From NCBI RefSeq assembly GCF_001411555.2, contig NC_049904.1:25371370-25435369 (forward strand): 64,000 nt of DNA, written 5' to 3'. The notes below the pieces were generated by a model that saw only the letters and a program-made list of their open reading frames with translations, ran no database searches and had not been told where the DNA came from. Made by a program: the position numbers and the translations under genes. This stretch comes from Juglans regia. Taxonomy: Eukaryota; Streptophyta; Magnoliopsida; Fagales; Juglandaceae. Below, piece by piece: positions 24,545 through 36,167 of the stretch (the stretch's first letter is position 1; each line of letters begins with the position of its first letter).

Positions 24545-25053
24545 TAGGAGTGGGCAGCGGGTCTCTGCATTTGGCCCACTTGCCACCCCATCCAACCCCT
24601 ACCTAGGCGAGCGGATGCCTACACACATTTGGGTGCCTAGGGACAGGGCACAGGCCCAAGGCTGTTGGCCCAATATATATTAAAGAAGTAATATTTTTTT
24701 TAATAAAACGATATGATTTTGGAGAAAAACAACAAAATGATGACATTTCAGTTCATTGCTTTGTTTTAAAATCCCCCCCTCATGTATCTCTCTCTCTCTC
24801 TCTATTTTTTTTTTATCTCTCAATCTCTATTCTCTCTATTTTAAAGCTCCTCGTCGTCACCCCCCAGCCCCAAGTATCTCTCTCTCTCTCTCTCGGCCTT
24901 GCTGAGGGCATTGTGGGCTAATAGTCATAAGGTCCAATTTGCCCCTCAGCATCCAGACGGGGGCCCTTGCCCAAGGGGGGCGGGGTAGGGCTCGAGGGCC
25001 TAACTCCCCCCATGCGGGGGTTGCTCGCCCGAGAGGTGCGGATTGCACCCCTA
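24545..25053. mobile_element. hAT-like MITE with 8-bp target duplication TTAGGAAC
   Basis: A 509-bp insertion flanked by TTAGGAAC at 24537-24544 and 25054-25061. The left end is TAGGAGTGGGCAGCGG; the right end on the other strand is TAGGGGTGCAATCCGC. The subterminal regions are C/G-rich and contain CT microsatellites (24788-24803, 24877-24893). Its end sequence resembles the hAT element at 28352-29019 (right end TAGGGGTGGGCAGCGG), so they are probably one family. Confidence 0.85.
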
Positions 25054-25061
25054 TTAGGAAC

Positions 25062-26900
25062 TACGCTTACTCAATACAAGCTCTTGCACAACCCAGCATC
25101 GCCTAAGCTTAAGTGTGGTGACCTATGTTGCTCTAGGTTTCTAAAACCCATGAGTTTTGCAACACAAGTGGTCTGGTATTGAGTTCCAATTATTATTGCT
25201 AACACCCAAAAAAATAATAAAAATCATAAAGAAAAAAATCTAACATTCTTAGAGGAAGGATATATAATATAGTGTGACTAGCATAGATTATCTAAAAGTC
25301 CCAACAGTGAACAAGTAGACCGTCGATACCTATCCATTGTTTGAGAGTCTCCAGTACAACCTTATTATTATTATGAACATGATTTTTTTTTCAAGGTAAG
25401 CATAACATAGATTAATTAAGTGGTTACAAAAATACAAGATTCAATGAGGTAAGAGTTCCCAACAATCGTCTCAAAACAAGCAAAAGCAACACCAGAGAAA
25501 ATAAAAAAGTGGGATCTGGATACAAAAGTTTGACTCCCACCCATTTCCCACTAAGGGGAAGCCGCTTAAAGCGTTTTTAACATAGTCTGATAAATAGACT
25601 ATGAAAATACAACTAAAAGCCGTAGTTGAGAGTTATGTGTTGCATTTTTTTGGTCAAGTCTAGTTGAATGAGACTTTCATAACCACTTTATCTTGATCAT
25701 TGGTTAGAAAAAATGAGAACATAGGGAAATAACAACCTGAAAATGAGCCGATACTCCAACGTAGGATCGTCACTGGTGGTGGTGGCGTGTGCGGCTCACA
25801 CGCCACTCTAAGGAAGAAGGTAGTACTCGGATTTAAGAGATCCGAAGCTACTGACCCCGATGGTTTTGCGCGTGGCAACAGAAGACTCACTCTGACACAG
25901 CGGTTCGTGGGTTTTATGCGCACTGTAAGCCAAGCGTGAGACACACATGCCACTCATTTGGATAGTTTTCTCCTTCTGTCAGACAGATCGGCGGCTGGGG
26001 AGTCCGATAGTGGGGCCCATACTGGTCGTAAAAGGTCGATAAGCAACATATTGGAACATCTTGGTGCTATAGCCAGAACAGTAGAAAAAAATGGAAAAAA
26101 AAAAAAAAAAACCGATATATATGTTCGTCGATGACTAGATAGTTGGAGAGAGGGAGGAGCCGAAGCTCCAAACCTCCCTGGGCGGAGAGGCTGAGATAGA
26201 TAGCTGCTTAGGTAGAGAAAAAAATTGTCTGGAGAGATAAATGAATTTTATTGACACTGGGTGTTCAAAAACAGAATCCCAATTAATTTCGAGAGTGCAT
26301 AAGCCCTTGACTAGGAGTTTCCCTCAAGTACACCTTGGATAATTCAAAGAGAAGTTCTCTCAGTCCAATTACTTTTAGAAATGGTATGCATCTAAAAAGA
26401 TAAGAACTTTAGACCTGGAGGGAGCATAGTGTCAAGACCAGGCCTTTACCACTTGATCCAACCCTAAGGGGTTTTAATTGTTGCTACTAATCAAACCAGG
26501 TTACTAAAGAACTTAAATCCAACATTGGCTAGTTAAAAGCACGAAAAAAAAACCTCAGTACCACTCAACTGAAAGTAGGGATGAGATGACAAGCCGGAAA
26601 GATTATATAATGTTAAAAGAATGGAGGAGGCAGAAAATGATATCTATTTTACACTGCCTAGTGCCTCCTAGTCCTTTGAGAAGCTGAATAAAATGGGAGG
26701 TTCTGCTTATGGTTGAGGCAATTTAAGCAATGGGTCAACCAATGCAACAATGCCCACATCTGCTATCAGTTCACCTCGGTAGAGTGAGGCTAATTAACTT
26801 CTTCAATTCCACCAATGTTTTCCACACTTATCTACCAATATATGATAAAAAGCATGCAGATTCCTTTCCCCTCTTATTTCTTGTGAATCAAATACAATCA
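25062..26900. other. Intergenic, unclassified repeat-like DNA
   Basis: No gene supported. The stretch 25660-25953 has a long open minus-strand frame with moderate GC but no recognisable domain; it has the feel of a repeated element and I leave it unnamed. From about 26900 downward to the CBL stop the sequence is likely CBL 3' UTR (minus strand). Confidence 0.35.
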
Positions 26901-27058
26901 TACAAACCGAAAAACAAATGACTGAAACCCATTTATTCAAGCCAAAAAGTTATATTTGAAAAGGGAGACAAACTTCTTTTCATAGAGAACATCAATAAAT
27001 GATCAACATCCCTTTGATTATGAACCTGTGCAAAGATAGCCATATTGACATTGGCAGT

Positions 27059-27120
27059 AAAATAAAACAAGCTCTTCCAGAAGACTATCAAAATAAAACA
27101 AGCTCTTCCAGAAGACTATC
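27059..27120. repeat. 31-bp perfect tandem duplication in CBL 3' UTR
   Basis: Two identical 31-bp units at 27059-27089 and 27090-27120 (each starts AAAATAAAACAAGCTC). They lie 22 bases past the CBL stop codon on the transcript strand, so they should be in the 3' UTR. Confidence 0.85.
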
Positions 27121-27141
27121 AACTCCATGTAGGCTTGAAGT

Positions 27142-30100
27142 TTAGGTATCATCAACTTGTGAATGAAAAATAAAACTTGGAAACGTCGTGGTGATGTCTC
27201 TGTCCAAGAAGAATTGGATGGATGTTAGCATCAACAGCTTGAATTTTAGAAACTATTTCATGATGGAAAGATGAAACCAAAAGAAGAAAAAAAAAAGTGA
27301 AGTGGGAGAGATGCCATCATGCTAGAGAAATTACAGTGGGACCAATGGTAGACTTAGCCTATAATACGTCATAATCCACATTTCTGGAGCCATTTATGAT
27401 TTTTCAATCTTTAGAATTGTCCCAACAAGACAGAAAATACTAATGGGAAGATTTCTACCATCCATCACCAATTAAGTGATTCTCATATGCACGGGTAACA
27501 TAGAGCAATAACAAATAACTCACTTGAGATATTGAAGAGTCATATTCTTCAAAAGGGAAGGATGTCGCACAACAAGGCGTCGCCACTCTTCCTTATCTAT
27601 CTTTCCATCATGTTTAGTATCAGCTTCCTCGAAGGTCTAAAACATAAGAAACAATAACATATGGTGAGAGAATTGCAATTGTGATACTCTAATATGCTTA
27701 AATTTTCAACTCCATGTAATGTTATTGAACATTTATTGAGCACTTAATAAAACAGAGAGCACATATTAGTGATCTGAATCCTGATGTGAACTGAATTAGC
27801 ATGAATAAGAAAGTACCTTATCAATGATAATTTCTAAAACATCATCTGAAATATTCATACCGGATTCAGCAAGTGTGGCCACTACCATTTGCTTCACCTA
27901 TGCATTAAAATGTTGACCAATCAAACTCCTTCCGGAACATGCTCGAAGATATTTTTTTTTTTCATAGACAGAGTGGAAACAAAAAGACAAAGTTGAGGAG
28001 ATCACTTCCAAGATTTTGAGGCAAATAACGATTTTTTTTTTATAAGTAATAATCTTTATTGATGATAATGAAACTAGACAGTACACAGGAAGTATACAAA
28101 GTGAGACACCTAACTACATTCTAGTAGGCTAGAAAGAAGATAAAAACTCACGAAGATATTTTTTTTTCATAGACAGAGTGGAAACAAAAAGACAAAAGTT
28201 AAGGAGATAACTTCCAAGATTTTGAGGCAAATAACGATTTTTTTTTTTATAAGTAATAATCTTTATTGATGAGAATGAAGCTAGACAATGCCCAAGTACA
28301 CAGGAAGTAAACAAAATGAGACACCTAATTACATTATAGTAGGCTAGAAAGTAGGGCTGATACCCGCATGGTGCCGGGCGGGGAGTACCCTTCCCCGCAC
28401 CTCACATGATGCTGCAGGGGTGGGGTTTTTTCCCCCGCCCCAGTGTCGAGGGGCAGGGGGAAAAACCCCATCCGCCCCGCCCCCTGCCTAGGCCAATACA
28501 TTGGGTCTAAAAAATATTTTTTTAAACCCAAATTATAATATAATTTAAATTATAAATTTAAATTTATAAATACAAAAAGAAGTTAAGCTCATTAGAGTTA
28601 GATTTTGGATTGTCTTGGCCTCCTAGATCAACAACCTTTATATAGGAGGCTAAGACAATACAATAGTCATCCTTAAGCAATGTGAGACTTAGTAGTAAGT
28701 CCCACATTGCTTAAAAATGAGTATTGTATTGTCTTGACCTCCTATAAAGGTTGGCCTAGGAGGCGAAGACAATTCAATGACTTGAATACAATTTCAAGTC
28801 TTTAATAAATTGTATATATCTATATATAATATATTTATATATATAAATATAAATATAAATATATAAAAAAAAAATTTACATACGTGGAGCTGAGCCAGGG
28901 GGGTGGGGTGGGGCCCTGTTGGGGTCATCCTGCCCCCCGCCCCCGCTAGCCCTTCTGCATGCAGGGTGGGGCGAATGGGGGCGGGGTAGCGAGGTACGGG
29001 GCCCCGCTGCCCACCCCTACTAGAAAGAAGATAAAAACTCTTGAACATTCCCTCCCTTCAATACAATAGCAGAAAACCACTGGAAAAGAGAGAATACAAA
29101 AAAGTTTCAGATTTCCCCCGCTGCACGCTCCTTGTTGTTAAAGCACCTGTCATTCCTTTCCGACCATAAACACCACATTAAGTACAAAGGAATCATCCGC
29201 CACACGGCTGCTAATTGGACGCTTCTATGAGTCCTATTCCAGCATGCTAATAGATCCACCACACTCTTAGGCATAGCCCAACTCAGCTCGGCTCTTCTAA
29301 GGATACCAACCCATAACTCCCCAGCCACCTCACAAAGTAAAAGTAAGTGATCTATCGATTCCCCACTCCTTTTACACATGTAACACCACTCTGTGACCAT
29401 TAAACCTCACTTTCTTAGATTATCAACCGTCAAAATCTTCCCATGTGCAGCTGTCCAAGTAAAGAAAACAACTTTAGATGGAACTGGTACCCTTCCATAT
29501 ACTCTTCCATGGAAAAAAAAGTGGGTTGTAGAACTATCAAAACCTTGTAAAAGGATTTAACAGTAAACTTTTCTCTCCTCGTGTGAGTTCACAACATATG
29601 GTCACCCCCATTGGCCCCTAGCTTTGCTGAATACAAGTAGCTGTAAAAATCTGCCAGCTCTTCGAGTTCCCAGTCCTGAGCATTTCTTGTAAAAGTGACA
29701 TTCCAACTAACCGTCCCATTAGCAAGACATAGTAATTTTGGAATTGGTGCTTGCTGATTTCCAGCCAAGTTAAAAACAACTGGGAAAGCCATGCAAAGAG
29801 GACTCTCCCCACTCCATACATCGAACCAAAAGCGGGTTCGTGCCCCTTCCTTATGAATTTCCACAAGCTTACTCCACAAGACCCCCCTACCCTCTTTAGA
29901 GCACCATCCCCCCCACGCACAACCATATTTATGATCAATAACCTCTCTTCATAGTGAGTTCCCTTCCTTGTTAAAAACACACAAATTTCACACCCCTAAC
30001 CCCCCATTCGCAATTGGATAGCTCACCCTTTGCCAACTCACAAGGTGAAATTTGGATTCCTCCCCCATGCCACCCCACAAGAAAACTCTAAACAACTTTT

Positions 30101-30716
30101 CTATCTGGTTTGCCACACCCACTGGTAATGGAACGGGTGCTTTGATGAGGGTTAATCTCTCTCCTTTTGATAGATATAACCGCTTCCAACCCGATAATCT
30201 TTGTTCAACCTTCTCTACCACTCCATCCCAAATAACGATTAAGGAGCTGGAAACATTAAAAGAAAAGGTTGTTGGTGGTCTTATCGTCATGATCCATCCC
30301 AAAGCAGGATGTATACTTCCACTATCATTGTGGTGGGGACAGCCTGCTGTACTGGCCTAGCTGGCCAGCTCATCGGGTTAAGTACATTGCTACTAACCTC
30401 TGGACCTCTAAGGTATGACCTGCTGCTGCAAAAGGTCCTCATTTATTCGGAACATTTTCTATCGAAGGACTTGCTTGTTAAATTTCAAGTTGAAATCTGT
30501 ACAGCATGCGCTTACTCATTGCTATGTAGACTTGAGAACTTAGAATCTGTCTATAGTCTGTACAGTGGCATCTAGCATTCTGGCTGATAGGTCTTTACAG
30601 AGTAATCTCCCACTATCAACTACAATTATCTAGAAGTGAGGCACAAGAATGTTTGAGAACTTGGAAAGTCTGATTTGAAGCTGAAAGGTGCTTTATGAAG
30701 ATTTATACTTCTTCCC

Positions 30717-30753
<37 letters not shown>

Positions 30754-33705
30754 CCTCCTCTTAAAACATAGCTTGAAGCCCAAGTTTGATGTTGCTTTCA
30801 GAAAACTAGGAGAACAAATCGATGATCTCTTTGACAACACAAAAAACCCATTGTTCAACTCTCACATGGAAATAGAAAGCAAGTACCTGATCGAATTGAT
30901 CGGGTCATGTAGGAACAAGGTTCAAGTCTACCAGTCTGTTAGGATGCCTCAACTGCACACATCACTACACTTCCACTTGACACCCATTGTAAAGTTAAAC
31001 GGCTTGTCTTGCTGTGACCTTGGCTTGAATTCTCAAAACTCCCTCTCCTCTCCTTTTTGGTGGCGTTGAAAACCAAATCTGCCAGCTTTTGTTCACCTCC
31101 TCAATGAACACGCTCCACCACCAACATCATCTGTCCAAATGTCCCAAGCCATCATTGGCACTGCCCCCCACTGGCATGTGCCTCCATGTACACACATAAA
31201 TTAGATGCACTGACCAAAACAAAGTTTGGTCCCTGCACATCTTTTTGCCAGGAGCTCCGTGTGCTCCTACAACCAATGACGTGTGAGTGGAATTTCACAG
31301 TGACTGCTTCCAGTCCTCTACAGAGTGCCCCTCCCTAGTGCAGTGTTCTATTTCTCTGGAGACTGAAAATAGACCCACAACAGTCCTATAAGTTGCAAAA
31401 ACTGCCTTTGTGGGCAGCTCAAGAAACCAGGGGATCTGACCAACTTGCTAGTACCGCTTCTCTTCTTTTATTTTTATTTTTTAATTTTTTCTTCCACTGT
31501 GTTGGCTGCTTAGGGATGCTTGTGAAGGTTGCTTACCCCCCTGGTCTGTATCCCAGTTTAATTTTTCAATAAATTCTAATTTTGCTCATAAAAAATAATT
31601 TAGTTAGATTGTGACTTCCATGGCGGTCTTTCTAGATTATATTTTTGGCTCTCCAATACTGATGTGTCGCATACTATAGGATGCATAATGTTCTATTATC
31701 TCTTAACAAGGCTTTTCATTCATCCAGAAAAAAAGAAAAAAAAAGAAAGAAAAAGAGTTTATAGGATCAACAAATGCTGTAGTGTCAGATTTTATGTAAC
31801 TCAAAATAGCCAATAATTGATAGATACATGTGTATGTATGTATAATCTCAGATTTAGAACCTCACATGCAAAGATTAATGGTTTCTATGCGGATGGTTGA
31901 AAAATATGATATATTCACTCAGCAGAAATAGGACAGCTATACCTCTTGTCTCTCAATGAACCCTTGCTGTCTGAGGTCATATAATCGGAATGAAACTGCA
32001 AGAAAGGAAAAGTTAGGTATCCCCATCCACGCTCACCATACATTCATGTGTATGTGTAGACATTAACATGCAATCCCCAGGAAAGTTGAAGGGCTAATAA
32101 CATGGAGAGACTACACAGAAGACCAACCTATTACTATAGATCAACTAGCCCATCTTTCTATTCTAAACCCCTCAAATCCCCAATAGGAAATGATGAAGGT
32201 AGCAAGGGTTATGTCCATGCTACAGCTCTCATCTTCTCTAAAAGACAAAAGCACCTGGATCGATTCAAATTTTATAAATATTAGTTGATACTTACACTCA
32301 ATCTTATCCTCAATTGGTGCATTGGGGTGAAAGACAGAGAGAGCGCGTGCAAACTCTTCAAAGTCTAGTATCCCCTTGTGCTTTGTATCAAACAAGTCAA
32401 ATACCTATAAAATTTGAGAACAGATGGTTATAATTAGCAAAAATGCTTTCTTATAGATCATGAATTTATATGTTTGTGTCTATAAAGAACTTCAAGCCAA
32501 TTAATGCTTGAAAGTCGTTTAGGTTTAAACCAGCCAGCCAAAGGGCAGAAAATAAGCACATGCACAAAGCTCTTGGGCTAACTAACATCCCAAAACTCAC
32601 CAAAGGGTCTAAAGCCATTAGTAGGCTGCTGAACCTGGCAAGGTCTTTTAACTAGATGATATGTCTGCAGATATATGGTAATGCAGAAAGGAATTCAAAC
32701 AAAATAATTTCACATCTATGAAGTGAAAAATGTTTAGAATTTTAAATCATCTGGGAAAAGACACATAAAAACTACACCAACATAAACCAGAGAGCAGATT
32801 TATAAAAGTGTACCCGGTCAGCATATAAGCTCTCCTTTTTCTTTGTCTTGAACAATGCTAGTTGAAATTCTTCCTAAAATGAAATATTCAGATGACAACC
32901 AATAAAAATAAACGTGTGAGATAAATCATGAAAAACAGTGCATCAGAACTTAAACAAGATTATTTTCCTATCCAAAAGATAGGAATGAAAGAAAATCAAA
33001 GTCACTGTGCGCTTGAAAATGAAAATGAAAGCAATGATGTATGGTATGACATATTGCACCTTATTGATTAGACCGTCGTCAATTACGGCACTACTGATCT
33101 TCTTAAACAGTTCATAAAGCGCTTCTATCTCACTTACACTAACTGCATTTGAAAAAAGAAAATTCAAATATCTCAGCATGCTCCAGATGCTTATACCGAT
33201 ACGTAAATGGTAAAGATGTAATTAACAAGCACGAAGAAAATATTGGAAACCCACTAAGGTTAAGGACCACTTGGGATATCAGATAGTGATCACATCACTC
33301 ATGAGCCCCTGGGCTTTTGTCACATTACAATAGAAAATAGAGAGGCAAAGTATCTCCTTTTCCTAGTATTAAATTCACCATTGATGAAGGGAAAAAGGAT
33401 TTGGAAACCATTGGGTGGATACCTATTCAAAAGACTTAGGAAACATCCTTTTCGAAATTATTCATCATTAACAACATAGTTGAAAGAGACAAGAAACTGA
33501 TGTCTCTTTTATCACTAATGTTCCAAGACACCCTTCCTGACATCTAGAAATGGAAAGTTAACAAAGAAGGCAGCAGCATACACGCTGTCTCTCTTGCAAG
33601 AGCTTCAGGATCTTGAAAACCATTGGGTTGGGTATATGAATCAGTATCACAACAATTTATGACAGCAACACAGAAATGCTTTAATCCATCTACGCACTGC
33701 ACCAT
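27142..33705 (-). CDS. CBL3: Calcineurin B-like calcium sensor (CBL2/CBL3 type)
   Basis: Ca2+ sensor that recruits CIPK kinases, in this subgroup at the tonoplast. Coding exons: 33582-33705, 33060-33142, 32814-32873, 32296-32404, 31943-31995, 27817-27897, 27524-27636, 27142-27199. All are GT-AG and in phase, giving 226 aa, the length of Arabidopsis CBL2/CBL3. The N-terminus [12 protein letters not shown] matches the CBL2/3 tonoplast-targeting/S-acylation segment in layout. Four EF-hands follow: the variant first loop [16 protein letters not shown], then [26 protein letters not shown] and [13 protein letters not shown]. The C-terminus has the FPSF motif ([14 protein letters not shown]) with the Ser that CIPKs phosphorylate. 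An additional 5' UTR exon is likely near 36010. The intron 27898-31942 is swollen by a LINE, a tandem duplication and a hAT element. CBL2 versus CBL3 cannot be separated by eye, so the symbol is provisional. Confidence 0.93.
27944..28351. repeat. ~207-bp tandem duplication spanning intron and LINE 3' end
   Basis: Unit 1 (27944-28150) and unit 2 (from 28151) are about 95% alike. Each contains about 85 bp of CBL intron, starting CGAAGATATTTTTTTT, then the poly(A) junction and about 115 bp of LINE 3' end, ending at GGCTAGAAAG. Unit 1 continues AAGATAAAAACTC directly. Unit 2 is interrupted at that spot by the hAT element 28352-29019 and resumes after it. Confidence 0.85.
28352..29019. mobile_element. 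hAT-like MITE nested in the LINE
   Basis: A 668-bp insertion with a perfect 8-bp duplication CTAGAAAG at 28344-28351 and 29020-29027. The left end is TAGGGCTGATACCCGC; the right end on the other strand is TAGGGGTGGGCAGCGG. The subterminal parts are G/C-rich and palindromic in character. A second foldback sequence (28609-28776) occupies its middle. The uninterrupted target is preserved at about 28128-28150 in the neighbouring tandem unit. Confidence 0.88.
28609..28776. repeat. ~168-bp palindrome inside the hAT element
   Basis: The left arm from ATTGTCTTGGCCTCCTAG (28609) and the right arm ending CTAGGAGGCGAAGACAAT (28755-28772) are inverted copies, meeting near 28693 at AGTAGTAAGT. Shared internal words are TATAGGAGG...AAGACAATACAATA and TTAAGCAATGTG(A/G)GACTTA. 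The transcript of either strand could fold into a long imperfect hairpin. Confidence 0.75.
30239..31942. other. CBL intron sequence upstream of the LINE
   Basis: Part of the large CBL intron, read from exon 31943-31995 toward the LINE. A (CT)n microsatellite of about 32 bases is at 30719-30750. Open frames at 30309-30575 and 30695-31069 show no known domain. The rest shows nothing recognisable. Confidence 0.45.
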
Positions 33706-36048
33706 GATCTTTTCTGGACCTCAAAATGCTCCATACCTGTGCACAAAGAAAAACGAATTCTTGAAATCTTAACAATTTATGGAACTTTCCTGAATGCTTA
33801 TAACAGCATATTGTCGTACCTGGAAAAACAAAGTTGATTTACGATGTATTTGTGTTTAACCAGTCAACCAGGTTCGATGAAAGTGATAATAAAGCATAAA
33901 AGTGACATTAAACTGAAAATCAAGCAAGCTATCAAAGAGCACATGGGACAAAAGAAAGACAACAAAAAGAAAAAAGAAAAAAGAATGATGTTAGATTCTA
34001 TAACACAAAAATAATCTTCACTATTCTATGTCCAAATGCCCAAATCAAATGACATCCGTTCAGATAACAGACTAGCATTATTAAAAATATAATTTCATGT
34101 AGCAGATTTTTGGAACGTCTACCATATTGTTCAGTTTTCTGATAAACTTTCATTTTGTTTAGTTGGAACTAACAATCTTGATCTTGGGCATGAATCTACA
34201 TGAGATCTGAGGATTAAATCCTTAATGTGTGAGTGTGAGGAGAGAGAAAAATAACGGAACCTTAAAGTTTATTTAAAACCTGGATTTTTATACAAATTCA
34301 AAACCTTTTTTTCTTTACTTCTGTCCTCTTGTAGGGAGAAAAAAGCAGAGGTAAATACAATAAAGTCCTCTAAACAATTATTTAAACACCCATTATAATG
34401 ATAAGAATCCAAAAAATCTGTGTTTTTTCTCCATCTTGGTGACAACAAATTATAAATGCAATGTGACAAACACCAATAGAGAAGCTGCTAAGTGCAAACA
34501 ATAGATTGATAGATTCAGTATCCCATTCTGACATTTGCCAAAGGAATCCAAATCTGCTTGTTTTGTAACATGAATGAGAAAAAAGAAAACATCAACCTGT
34601 CTACATGTCTTTTTTACTTTTCCTCTGTCTCCTCAACAACGAAGCAAGCACATAATTGATACGACAAATGCCACGTATGATTGATAATACTAAGACTATA
34701 TGCATGGTGAAACTGCTAATGAGTACAATGAATCAACATGGTTTGACAAATAAAAACAATCTGACCCTTTCGTCTGCACGTAAATTAATAAAGGAAAATA
34801 AACATCAGTTACATCCTTCATTCAATGGACTTCAGTAAGAACTTAAACTCTTTTTCCTTTTACCCTGTCCTCTTGGCAACAAACAAAGCATTAATGTACA
34901 ACAGTAGTATCTTACTTCATTCGTGGCCTGAATGCTACAACTATTGAATATTCCTGTTCTCATTCTGTCTTCTCAGCAACTCACAAAGTATATGCTATAA
35001 GAAATGCATACAAACAGTTGGCCGACCTATACACACTTGTGCTCACTCAGAAGAACGGTTGTGTTGCAACAAAATGACAATTACAGGCTTACAGCCATCC
35101 GCAGCCAAATCCCTTGTAACAACACACTGGGGTAACGGGCATGAAACTAAAACTTATATGCAGCCAAACCCCTTGTAATTGAAGATCAAGAACAATCAAT
35201 GGATGAGCTTAAAAATTTATTTTTCAATCCTTTATTCCATTGGTCAGTTGTAACTGGTTTTAATGGAATGAACTTTCATGAATTTCTTGTAACACTAAAC
35301 TAGCATGCATAGGTGATGGTCTTGTATATGTCCCGTATACTTGGGATTTTGCCTATTCTTATGATCAATAAAATTAGGTTTACTGATAAAAGAAATGTAA
35401 GCGGCAGCAAGCCAACCCATGCTTTCAACAACAACAATTACTAACAATATCAGCACTCAGCAGCTCACTGTGAATGTCCATGCCAAGTTCTGTTTTTTTA
35501 TTTTTGGGAAAAAAGAAAATTAGAATCCAAAAGATTGAAAAACAGGTGCATCTTTTGGGGATTCATTTGCATGATTACCCCCAAATCCTTAGATACCATT
35601 ATGTAAACTAGATGAACAAACAAACGCCACAGAAAGCCATTAAATACAGAAACGCAAACCAACAAAATTTGCCTCAACCTTCTGATTTAATTGGTCCATA
35701 ATAAACAGATATAAGAGGTAAACTAGCCATAATCCATCAAATTCGTGGTCAATTACGGCTATACGACAAACAGAAACATTACATAAAACGTAAACTTTCC
35801 GGTCCAGGAACTCCAATGCCACCAGTGAAAACCCAAATTGCCACAAAAACCAGGCGAAAATGAGACCCCATAACAGATCAAACAGAATCTACCAAAAATA
35901 CTTGGATTTTTTTATTCAATTAATTTCACAAACAAAGAAATTCAATGAATAATAACAAACATCGCAGATAAGGAAGCGCAGGGATGGAGATAAGGAGCAA
36001 AAGCGGTTTACCTTTTAAAAAAAACCAAAGAGAGGAAAGAAGAAGGAG
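33706..36048 (-). other. CBL 5' UTR and probable leader intron
   Basis: On the minus strand a donor-like AAAAG|GTAAACC occurs at about 36012 and another CACAG|GTATGG at about 33738, so one or more leader introns probably separate the promoter near 36.1 kb from the ATG at 33705. Open frames in between carry no domains. Inferred from splice-like signals only. Confidence 0.35.
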
Positions 36049-36167
36049 CCAACGACGTGACGGAGCTAAAATTATCGAACTTCAAACCAATAACTTCAAA
36101 CCAACGACGTGACGAGGAGCTAAAATTATCGGACTTCAAACCAACGACGTGACGAGGAGCTAACTGC
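36049..36167 (-). promoter_or_regulatory. Three-copy ACGT-core repeat at the CBL 5' end
   Basis: The 14-base core CCAACGACGTGACG starts at 36049, 36101 and 36141. Copies 2 and 3 are 40 bp apart and share flanks (AGGAGCTAA...TTCAAA); copy 1 has a 12-bp longer spacer. Read on the CBL strand each copy gives CGTCACGTCG, an ACGT-core sequence of the type bound by plant bZIP factors. Its position, at or just before the first leader exon, fits a promoter or 5' UTR. Confidence 0.55.

Larger units (their letters stand above)
28238..30228 (-). mobile_element. 5'-truncated L1-type LINE in the CBL intron
   Basis: A non-LTR retrotransposon in the same orientation as CBL. The tail is a poly(A) read as T-run 28238-28248, preceded on the transcript strand by AATAAAGATTATTACTTAT, almost the same end as the LINE at 49256-54745. 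Broken frames encode the end of the reverse-transcriptase [20 protein letters not shown] near 30150 and the zinc-knuckle zf-RVT region ([19 protein letters not shown]) near 29340-29400. A 10-bp direct repeat CAAATAACGA flanks it at 28228-28237 and 30229-30238. Frameshifts and stops make it inactive. A hAT element (28352-29019) is nested in it. Confidence 0.88.

Noticed and set aside
25660..25953. 97-codon minus-strand frame with moderate GC
   Set aside because: No domain recognised and no continuation; more likely part of an unclassified repeat than a gene.
30695..31069. 124-codon plus-strand frame starting in a CT microsatellite
   Set aside because: The first part is the translated CT repeat and the rest has no domain; it lies in a CBL intron on the opposite strand.
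33142..33582. Alternative CBL exon 1/2 junction that would drop two residues
   Set aside because: Using the GTATGC donor at 33581 and the first acceptor at 33143 restores the expected ETAFSVSEIE and a 226-aa protein, so no oddity is needed.
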